A stretch of 64,000 bases of DNA from Adenophora triphylla var. japonica (lineage: Eukaryota; Streptophyta; Magnoliopsida; Asterales; Campanulaceae), in assembly GCA_022495995.1 (NCBI GenBank), contig JAFEMH010002320.1, positions 186,001 through 250,000 on the forward strand, read 5' to 3'. The translations under genes were made by a program, and so were the position numbers. Below are positions 56,063-64,000 of this stretch, in pieces. Position 1 is the first letter of the stretch. The number at the start of each line of letters is the position of its first letter. The notes under the pieces were generated by a model. The model saw nothing but the letters and a program-made list of their open reading frames with translations. It ran no database searches and was not told the origin of the DNA.

Positions 56063-58984
56063 CTAATTCGACTCTTCATCATCATCATCACCAAGCGAGA
56101 AGTCAGGCACCTCGGCAAACTCGCCAGCCACAACCTCGTCATCAGAATACTGAACCCCCTCCTGGGGTGGGTACTCAAAATACTCTAAAGGGTAAAACGC
56201 GGAAAAAGGATCAAAGAAGGAAGGCTCTGGTGAACTCTCTCCCGGTGCCTCCTGCGAAGGCCAGAACTGGTGAAGGATCGGCTGCCTCTGGACTCCCGAA
56301 GACGTCCCTGCATCCATGCTATGCCGCCCTCGAACGGGTCCCTCCAACTGCTGCCCTGGCTCAGCCCTCGGCGGAGGAACATCCACAGAATGCCTCGAAG
56401 GCATCGGCTCGTACGCCGGCACACGCCGCGAAGACCTGCAAGACAGCTTCCCCGCCAACTTCTTCGCAAAGGACCGCATCGCCACATAACGGCGGGTCAG
56501 CGTGTCATAGGCTCTCCCCGAGACCTGCACAAACAAACAGCCAAAGAAACGCTCAGCTAAAGAGATACAGGCATGCAAAAAAAAATATACGAGAAAGATG
56601 CCAAGATGGAAAAGAGTAAGCACACTCACCGGCATATCCGGGTCAACCCGATAGGCAGCGGGAGCCTGCTCCGGGATGGGTACCGACACCCTCCGCCTCG
56701 ACGAATCCCCACGAACATATGTGAAGTCCGGCCCAGGCACCGGAACATCTGGGGGACGTGGTGGACCATCCCGCCTCTCCCTCGCCAACACATGTGGCAT
56801 CCTCAGCTTCCTCCTAACGAAGGCCCCATACTCCTCTCCATATAAAACAAACTCATCGGCACTCACGCCGCTCAAATATCTCTCGTGCTCCAGCACGTCC
56901 ATGTCACGAGAATCCAACATCCCAAAAGGCGGGTCCCTCGGAGCCAGGGGGAGCATACCCGGGCCATGCTGCCAAAAGACCCTCTCCCCCAAATACATGA
57001 CATTGCAGGTCAGGCCCCGCAGCATCTTCCTCTGCGCCGTCACTATAGGACCACCCTCAATCTCGTCATCCCCATACCGAGCCCAGGGGTACAGATCAAA
57101 CTCCGTCGGGCTATCTCTCCCCAAATGCTCCTGCACATCCCCGTTGGCGATGGTGAGCTTCCCCCTACTCGTCCTCCTCCTCCTCAACGGACGGGCCCAG
57201 CCCAACATAGCAGGATAGGCCGATATGGCCTCAACATCTCGATCCCACGGAAAACACCGGAAGATCTCATAAAACCATACCTGCGACAAAAGCAGAAAAG
57301 GCTCCATGCAAAAGAAAACGGAGAAATGACAAATTGCTAAATCAAAAACAGCAATAAACTCATACCTCCAGAGCAAAATCAAAGCAGCCCAAAGAACTGG
57401 CCACGCCTCGGCTAAACTGGTCCAAAGAAAAATAAAGCTCGGCCAGGATCGTCTCGCCCCAAGCTATCTCACCAACCCTCTCCAAATCCACGAAACTCTC
57501 CAGCAGAGGAAAAGGAGCCACGGTTGCGTGATTCCAGAACAAAGTCTCGGAGAGGGAAAACCACAAGAAGGAGCATGCGAGCTGCTCCGCCGTCACCAAG
57601 CCTGTACCTCGGCGATAGGCCCCAAGTTGGCCAAAATCTGCATCTCTACGTCGCCGTACAGCATGCCCAGGCCCCTGCGAGGAAGAGGCGCAAAGCCCAA
57701 CAGCTCCGCCAGCACCCCATTGGACATCCTGTCCCTCCACCGCACTAGCCCTCCTTTGAAGGAAAGCCCGGTAATAGTTGCAAAGTCGATGGGAGTCACC
57801 GTCACCTTGCCCCAGCTCAAATGGAAGGTGTGGGTGGTATCCCACCAATACTCGGACAAGCCCAGGAAGATACTCTTGTTCTTCCTCGTATTCGAAATCC
57901 CGGTCAGGTTCTCCACGAACGCGCCCAAGCCAGAACCATAGACCAGCCTCCTAGGACTCGGCCCGCCCTCCCTAGAGATGTCCGGAAACTGCTGCCACAA
58001 CTCCACTACCGCCTCGAGCGACCCCCGAGACTTCACCTTCTTGGCCTTTCCAGTCAAAGACCCCTCATCCTGCAGGTAAACACAGCAAAGGTACGTCAGT
58101 CACACTACTTAATGCAAAATACCAAAAGAAACCAAAGCATAAAAAAAAGGGTCCGTCCCAACACGACAAAACAAAAATAACCCGTCACAAAACACGGCAC
58201 ATATTGCACATAATTTTCACATGTAACCCGTCACAAAACACGGCACGCATTGCACATAATTTTCCCCATGCAGTCCGTCACAAAACACGGCACACACTGT
58301 ACAAATTTTCTCAAAAGAGGGATTAAGCCCTACACGACACATTTTCAAAAGACTCGTCACAAAACACGGCACCCATTGCACACAAACTCCCCACAAAGTC
58401 CGTCACAAAACACGGCACACACTACATGACACATTTTCAAAAAAGTCCGTCCCTACACGGCACATACTTTCAGACAAAACCCATCACAAAACACGGCACA
58501 CGTCACATTTTTCACAAAATTTGGCCCTACATGGCAATTTTCTCACAATGTACACACATAAATAGCATAAGGTACAAAACACCAAAGCATGCATTTCAAA
58601 GAGAGGCACTTTATTTTTACAAATAAGAGCTAATCTCCACATTTTTGCACAAAATTCACATACCCACAATTATCACATGCCCAATTTCAACAATTCATCA
58701 CGAATTTCACAAAAAAGCATGGCAATAACAAAAAGCCCCAAATATGCGAAGAATTAAAACCTAGTTCTAGCATACAATAATTCGAGCAAAGAATCAAGAT
58801 GAAATTGATTTCTTACCTCCCCGACGACCCTATCTCGCAAGTTGTGCACCTCCGGATTCGGATACAACACATCCGGGTTCCGCGACGAAGGCACGAAGGA
58901 AGTGCAATTCCTTTGAAGATCCGCCCTTTGCTCGAGAGCCTCTTGGCCCCTCTGACGACGACCTCTCCTTTCCCTTTCCGTCAT
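56063..58984 (-). pseudogene. Antisense gene 2 of gypsy-1: plant-mobile-domain-like, four exons, one frameshift
   Basis: Minus-strand exons are 58984-58817 (ATG, MTERERRGRR), 58069-57366, 57280-56630 and 56524-56063 (TAG). All introns are GT-AG (GGAG/GTAAGA, CTGCAG/GATGAG, TGGAG/GTATGA, CGCAG/GTATGG, GCCG/GTGAGT, GTGCAG/GTCTCG) and all junctions are phase 0. Exon 2 has WWDTTHTFHLSWGKVTVTPI and FATITGLSFKG, and exon 3 begins VWFYEIFRCFPWD, the hallmarks of the plant mobile domain (aminotransferase-like). Exon 2 is 704 nt, not a multiple of three, so one indel (near 57605) breaks it. The C-terminus is Pro- and acidic-rich (DDDDEESN). Two palindromes lie 165-210 bp upstream. Confidence 0.8.
58180..58540. 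repeat. Minisatellite in intron 1 of antisense gene 2
   Basis: The phrase CGTCACAAAACACGGCAC or a close variant recurs seven times at irregular 35-75-bp spacing. It is confined to the intron. Confidence 0.85.
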
Positions 58985-59603
58985 TGACAAGCAATTCAAG
59001 CTAAATGTGGAGGATTTTTTAAGGAATTTGGAGCAAAAATGGAGTTTTCTCCCTCTCTCTCTCGGCTGCTCACAAACTGGAAGGGGAAATAATGGGGAAC
59101 GCCTCGGTGCTGAAGCTGGTCAATTTCTGGGAACTCTAAATTGCATAAAGGTCCGTACGGACCTCTTTGCAAGCCCAGAAGGTCCGTACGGACCTCCTTG
59201 CATTTTAGGGCCAAATTACTTCTTTCCCCTTATAATCTTTGCCCCTCGCTATCCAAAGGCCTATTTCAGCAGATTCAATGCAGTTTGGTCCTTAACCCAA
59301 CAAAACCAACCCCGGCCGTCATCGTAAGTCCGGATTTCGCCCACTAAACAGCAACACAAACACCAGCCGTCATCGTAAGCCCGGACCTCGCCCACTAAAC
59401 GGTAAAACAAATGCAAAAGGAGCAAGCGCCCCCAAGCACAAATCCCAAGGTACAAAACGCCTCCAAAACGCCAAATGGTGAATCAACCACCAGCCATCAA
59501 AGTAAGCCCGAAGTCACCTTCTCAGCGGACGAAGCCTCTACGAGGCCACATATCCCCAGCAGATGAACACTGGCAATCATCGTAAGTCAAATCTTTCCCC
59601 AGC
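58985..59603. other. Upstream region of antisense gene 2 and gypsy-1 3' non-coding part
   Basis: Palindromes GGTCCGTACGGACC at 59150-59163 and 59181-59194. From 59300 four degenerate repeats with ATCGTAAGYCCGGA or a variant follow (59318, 59366, about 59497, about 59578). No ORF is supported, and no polypurine tract precedes 59604. Confidence 0.6.
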
Positions 59604-59767
59604 TGTAAGTACCCAAATCTGGCTCATGCCTTCCGGTTAAGTTTTTCGGCAATTCCCCGGACTTTCCTAAAAGTTCAGGAGCAATTCGGGAAATGTTTCA
59701 AACCTTCCGAGGGGTGAAGGAATTACTTGGAATTAAAAATCCACGTTTTCCTTTTGGCATAAAAACC

Positions 59768-60019
59768 CTTCTAGAAGCTGCCACCTTCCAGGCTTCTAGA
59801 AGGTAAATGGATAAGGCTTGTTATGTCGTGCGACATAACATGCCATGAAGACTTCTAGAAGACTGCCACCTTACATGTTTCTAGAAGGAACTGGAAGGGG
59901 CTTATTATGTCGTGCGACATACCCTGCCAGGAAGACTTCTAGAAGACTGCCACCTTGCATGTTTCTAGAAGGAAAACGGTTATGGCTTGTTATGTCGTGC
60001 GACATACTAAGCCACTACC
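59768..60019 (+). repeat. 84-bp tandem repeats with paired TTCTAGAA, three units
   Basis: Units start at 59768, 59852 and 59936. Each has two TTCTAGAA (59769, 59794, 59853, 59879, 59937, 59963) and one TATGTCGTGCGACATA (59822, 59906, 59991). TTCTAGAA is the inverted TTC-nn-GAA core of heat-shock elements. The array ends just before the TATA box. Confidence 0.9.
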
Positions 60020-60027
60020 ATGCAGCC

Positions 60028-60035
60028 TATAAATA
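60028..60035 (+). promoter_or_regulatory. gypsy-2 LTR TATA box
   Basis: TATAAATA in CCTATAAATAGAGAA, followed by a CT/CA-rich leader. Confidence 0.75.
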
Positions 60036-60594
60036 GAGAATACGCCCAGAAGCATAGTCTCTCTCCTCATATACACCCAAAACACATACTAATCCTCTCG
60101 AATCACTCACTATTCAACCCATCCCACACACACTTCCTATACACATCAAGAACCGACGATTCTCACGGAGTCAAGGCTTGATTTCAGCCCCGGAGGTTGT
60201 TGTTTGAAGGCTCCTATATCTAACTTGATATAGGAAGTTGTGGTCTTCAAGGGTAACAATTTTCTACCCTTTTCCTCTCTCTATCTCCTTTGTACATGAG
60301 ATCCATATGCTAAATGTGTTGATAATAATGTATCCTGATTAAAGTTGCATGCTTTAATATCATATTGCTTAGATCCATATCTGATTACATACCATTTCAT
60401 GTAATAGCTCCGGCTTGACATTGTTTTTGCATGAACACACGAGATGAGTGTGGATCCCTCATATCCACACCCTCTTGAAATGTTCATTATTGAAATACTT
60501 GCTCTCTGAGACCTACTTGTGAAGTAACTTGGCTATGTTAGTGCCTTGTTGCCTCTGTAGATCCCATCTGTTAAGGTCTCTGCAAGTGGCTAAG

Positions 60595-60655
60595 TATGTC
60601 ACGCGACATAGGCAACCTATGTCACGCGACATAGGCAACCTATGTTACGCGACAA
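60595..60655. repeat. TATGTCACGCGACATA dyads, three tandem copies
   Basis: Copies at 60595-60610, 60618-60633 and 60641-60655 (the last diverged), 23 bp apart. They are the same family as the three U3 copies but have ACG in place of GTG at the centre. Confidence 0.9.
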
Positions 60656-60739
60656 CTTTGGCCAGTTTGCAGAACCTTCATCTGTCCAGTTTGTAATCTG
60701 ATTTTAACCCTTACCATGTTATAATCTGATGTCAATCTG

Positions 60740-61190
60740 CAATTTAAATGGTATCTTTGTACATAAAAATGTCATCTTTTCATTAAAATGCCATTTTCAT
60801 ACATAAAGGTGCATCCTTTGCACCTAAAACCCATTTTCATGCATTAAAAATCATTCCTTTGCATTCAAATTAGCATCCTTTGCATTAAAATCTCTTTTTA
60901 TATTAAAGGTGCATCATTTGCATTAAAAGTCATTCCTTCACATCAAAGTAGCATCCTTTTGTCTTCAAAATAACATCTTTATGCATCATTTGCACCTAAA
61001 ATACTATTTTCATCATAAAAAATGCATCCTTTGCACAAAAATCATTTCTTTACTTAAAAATCATCCTTTGCAAACTAATAAGCATCATTTGCAATCAAAA
61101 AGCATCCTTTGCAAACAAAATAGCATATTTTGCACTCAAAAATGTCATCTTTTTACTAAAAATGTCATTTTTTTTACATGCATTCCCCCA
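60740..61190 (+). repeat. Degenerate AT-rich repeats in the gypsy-2 LTR
   Basis: GCATCCTTTGCA and ATTTGCA variants recur about every 20-35 bp, separated by AAAAATCATT-like spacers. The open frames here are trivial. Confidence 0.8.
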
Positions 61191-61867
61191 TGTCCCCATT
61201 AGCAACCTTCGGAACTGACCGGTGTAAAGATCCTATCTTTACATCGTTTCTTCCATTCAAGGTGCCACAATCTCTTTAGAAAGGGATAAACCTTTGAACC
61301 TATATCTCCGATTATCACTTTAGACGAGCATGAAGCATCTATATAAGCTCAATCGTCTTAAGGTGTAGGATTGATGGGCTAAGGCCACTCCTTTCCTAAA
61401 GAACCTCATTTTGGACTATAAAAGAGAGCCTTTCTCTCGATCACGCAAGTCCCAAGGTTAAAAAGCGATGATCACAAGTCCAAGATGAGGACGGGATCAA
61501 AATCCCGAATACATAAAATCCAAGGAATCCCGAACGACAACCAACTAAATGGTTTGTACGTCCGGAAGACAACTTGGGACATTCCCCCCCCCCCTCTTTT
61601 CAAACACATGCACACAAGAAAGCACGCAAGCAAGCACGATAAACGGAATCTTGGGAGACTTGCTACGGCAAGGCACCTTGGGTGAACGACGATCCGTTCT
61701 TCCCAAGGGGTAACTTAACCTCCGAACCCTAAAATCCTTTTTTCAAAGTTTTGAGGAAATCAAAATGGTGTGGCGACTCCGTTTTTCAAATTAAACCGGA
61801 TGTTTTCAAACTCAAGTGAATCCGATCTAAAAAAAACAAAAATTTAGAATTTTGGCACACATTCACA

Positions 61868-63489
61868 GTTTGGCGACTCCGCTGGGGAGATCCCAAAGGA
61901 GAAAAGCTTTCATTTTCAAAATAAAAGATACCCGGTATATAGGTGGAAACCACTAACCTTCTTGTATCGCTCCCTAACCCGGGGCTTGGGATAAACGGTG
62001 GTTTAACAATCCCACGTACTGGTATCACTTTTCGAAAAGAAAAAAAAAAAGCTTTTTCCCTTTGAGCGGGTTAGACTCCCATCGCGGATTCCGTTTATCT
62101 TGCTTGCTTTCTTTGCCTTGCATTGCATCATTTGCATCTTGGGAATTGTGCATACTTTGAACAGGAAGCCTTCTCAAGGCTAAAAGGTGCCTAAAATGTT
62201 CGGGAAACAACCTGAAATAGCAAAGGAGTGGAACCTGGAAAATTGATCCATGCAGTCGTACGGCTCAATCCTCCTTGGATTCTCGACCGGACGGCCTCGG
62301 TGGCAATTCCACCAGGAAAAATTGAGGTTAATCTGGCGGCCTTGGCGGCTTGGGGCTATTCAGTTCCAAGACTGACTGGGGCTCCTAGAAAATTTACGTG
62401 CCTTATCTGTTGCATTTTCCCCGTCCCAAAAATCATTCCTTTAAAACACATTTCTGAAAATCTCTGTTTTAACTCAAAAAGGAACATTTTTAGGAGGCCG
62501 CACACTACGCGCACCTTATATATCCTGTACACTTTGCACGCACGTCCCTTTAAACCCGGGGTGGTTTTTCAGCTGCAGTTCCGGATAGCCTTACGATGCT
62601 CCCGGGCGCGCACGGAATCACCCCAAACTCCCCATGGCAGCCAGTATCGACCAATGCACAGTCCGTGTCACACGTTTCAAAAAACCGTGACTTTTGGTTG
62701 GTTTTTGGTCTAGTCCGTGTCATATAGCCCAGTTGCATGTCCCCGTAAAGGTCAAGCTTTAGTCCATAACGGAAGTCAAGATCTTTTGCTCAAGCGAAAC
62801 TCTGCCGAAATTCCGACGAGGAAAAATCGGTAGAATCTTGACTCCGACGTTGACTTTGACCTTGATCCTCACGGAATGCGTAAGAGTCGAGACCAAGTCC
62901 ATGCCAAAAATCCAAAAGATCTTTCGCTCAAGTGAAGCTCTGCCAAAATTCCGACAAGGAAAAATTGGCAAGATTTTGACTTGGCATTGACTTCGATTTT
63001 GACTCACGCACTGCATATGCAACGAAGTTCAATGTGACACTATGTCATCCGGCTTTTACCGCCCGACCCATGCCTATTATCTTCTCGGACATTACCGAAA
63101 AGTCAAAGCGTCAATCGCGCAAGCGAAATTCTGCCAAAATTCCGTTAAGGCTGAAAGACGAGACTTTCCCGGTATTGCCTTGACTATAATTCGCATCGCT
63201 CGTGCGTTAAAAAGTTCCTATGACCCGCTAGACCCGTTTGGATGCATTCTTCTCTCTCGGTCGGTGGGATCCGCGTGCCCTATAGGACCCTCGCCCGGGG
63301 CTTTCCACCCTGGGAGGTCGAAATACAGGTCGAATACGAGGGGCTTATAGACGTAGTGACGGAACCCACTGATCCAGGATCTAGAGTAGTTGCGAAAAAG
63401 AAGGGCAGAACCCCTTTTCCAACCAAATAGAAATAAATAAAAGGCACTGTTTTAAGTAAACTTAAACAATTATCATAATTGCATGGTCC
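61868..63489 (+). other. gypsy-2 primer site and leader
   Basis: TTTGGCGACTCCGCTGGGG at 61869. No gene is supported. Three blocks of about 120-200-bp spacing share a CGCAAGCGAAAYTCTGCC-like phrase followed by AAATTCCG (near 62790, 62925 and 63115). The end is homologous to the gypsy-1 leader near 48751. Confidence 0.65.
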
Positions 63490-63945
63490 TATTTCTGGAA
63501 TCCCTAATCGTGACCTCCTCGGTCCGATCTCTGATTTTTCCATCTCGGCCTTTCACGGTCAAATCCCTAATCGAGACCTCCTCGGTCCGATCTCCGATTT
63601 CCATCTCGACCTTTCATGGTCAAATCCATAATCGAGACCTCCTCGGTCCGATCTCCGATCTCCAATCTCGACCTTTCATGGTCAAATCCCTAATCGAGAC
63701 CTCCTCGGTCCGATCTCCAATTTCCTATCTAGACCTTTCATGGTCAAATCCCTAATCGAGACCTCCTCGGTCCGATCTCCGATTTTCCCCATCTCGACCT
63801 TTCGCGGTCAAATCCCTCATCGTGACCTCCTCGGTCCGATCTCCGATTTTCCATCTTTCCCTCTTTCGCGGTCAAATTCATGATCGTGACCTCCTCGGTC
63901 CGATCTTCGATTTTTGATCTCGGCCTTTCAAGGTCTCATCTTTTC
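63490..63945 (+). repeat. 62-bp minisatellite in the gypsy-2 leader, about seven units
   Basis: Units of 61-64 bp with GACCTCCTCGGTCCGATCTC and CCTTTCATGGTCAAATCC start near 63502, 63565, 63626, 63688, 63750, 63814 and 63878. Units contain no unique spacers. Confidence 0.93.
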
Positions 63946-64000
63946 CGATCAATTAGGATTAGGAGAAAATGTGTTTTAAGCAAAACTTAAGCAGATAAGT

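Larger units (their letters stand above)
46307..59603 (+). mobile_element. gypsy-1, Tat-like Ty3/gypsy element lacking RT, with antisense genes
   Basis: 5' LTR 46307-47722, TTTGGCGACTCTGCTGGG primer-like site at 47724, leader, gag-protease with G-patch, integrase, then a 5-kb region with two antisense genes. Genes antisense to gag-pol and 3' of integrase are known from Tat-lineage elements such as Grande and Retand, which fits. RT and RNase H are absent. No matching 3' LTR lies in the window; gypsy-2 begins at 59604, so the right end is unresolved. Confidence 0.75.
59604..61867 (+). repeat. gypsy-2 LTR
   Basis: TG...CA-bounded, 2264 bp. U3 has three 84-bp repeats with heat-shock-type elements, then TATAAATA at 60028. 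The transcribed part has three TATGTCACGCGACATA-type dyads and an AT-rich repetitive stretch. Confidence 0.7.
59604..64000 (+). mobile_element. gypsy-2, left part (LTR and leader); continues beyond the window
   Basis: A 2264-bp LTR-like block (TGTAAGTACCCAAATCTGG to CACACATTCACA) directly precedes TTTGGCGACTCCGCTGGGG. The first 19 bases nearly match the gypsy-1 LTR start and the leader is homologous to the gypsy-1 leader, but the LTR bodies differ. The two are therefore separate families of one lineage rather than an LTR pair. Gag lies right of the window. Confidence 0.75.

Noticed and set aside
46307..61867. 46307-47722 and 59604-61867 as the LTR pair of one gypsy element
   Set aside because: They share the first 19 bases and a primer-site context, but lengths (1416 and 2264 bp) and bodies differ and each is followed by its own primer site, so they are 5' LTRs of two elements.
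63490..63945. CRISPR-like array
   Set aside because: Units are directly adjacent, imperfect and 61-64 bp long with no unique spacers; this is plant DNA inside a retrotransposon leader.

Overview
The window is TE-packed nuclear DNA of a flowering plant, probably a eudicot. The evidence is Ty1/copia and Ty3/gypsy elements with plant-type primer sites (TGGTATCAGAGC, TTTGGCGACTCYGCTGGG), Stowaway-type MITEs, a CACTA-like terminus, and fragments of plant PIP aquaporin and SnRK2 kinase genes with plant intron positions. I see no intact host gene and no tRNA, rRNA or CRISPR. The species cannot be told from this.

Layout. Positions 1-926 are the 5' end of a minus-strand copia (copia-0). Positions 1440-2103 hold LINE-like and unrecognised minus-strand remnants. 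About 2500-30243 is an old minus-strand copia (copia-1), split by two younger insertions: a 13.6-kb plus-strand Sirevirus-type copia at 7663-21267 (target duplication AGATC) and a minus-strand copia-2 at 22039-28499 (target duplication TTAAT). Positions 31586-36710 are a head-to-tail duplicate of 5790-30997 that lacks both insertions, which orders the events: copia-1, then duplication, then Sirevirus and copia-2. The duplicate is in turn broken at 36711 by a CACTA-like terminus, whose empty site survives at 30995-30997. Behind that terminus lie 81-bp subterminal repeats, a 1.5-kb ACC/ACT array, a MITE, and a same-strand set of captured gene pieces (PIP aquaporin, SnRK2 kinase, proteasome alpha-2).

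From 42.9 kb come MITEs, microsatellites, a third scrap of copia-1 and a decayed gypsy leader. Gypsy-1 (from 46307) has a long LTR, a 907-codon gag-protease ORF with a G-patch, no reverse transcriptase or RNase H, a damaged integrase, and two antisense genes. One antisense gene is a four-exon plant-mobile-domain-like gene and the other is a DUF7745-like ORF. Gypsy-2 begins at 59604 with a 2.3-kb LTR bearing a heat-shock-element array, and runs off the window through a leader ending in a 62-bp minisatellite.

Most unusual signals: (1) the Sirevirus carries about 75 copies of AACCGC on one strand, in LTRs, introns and all codon frames; (2) nearly every LTR family here has its own CG-centred palindrome repeated several times, and in gypsy-1 the same palindrome lies upstream of the sense LTR promoter and of both antisense genes; (3) the Sirevirus third ORF has its own TATA box and an intron; (4) a possible spliced SnRK2-proteasome chimera.
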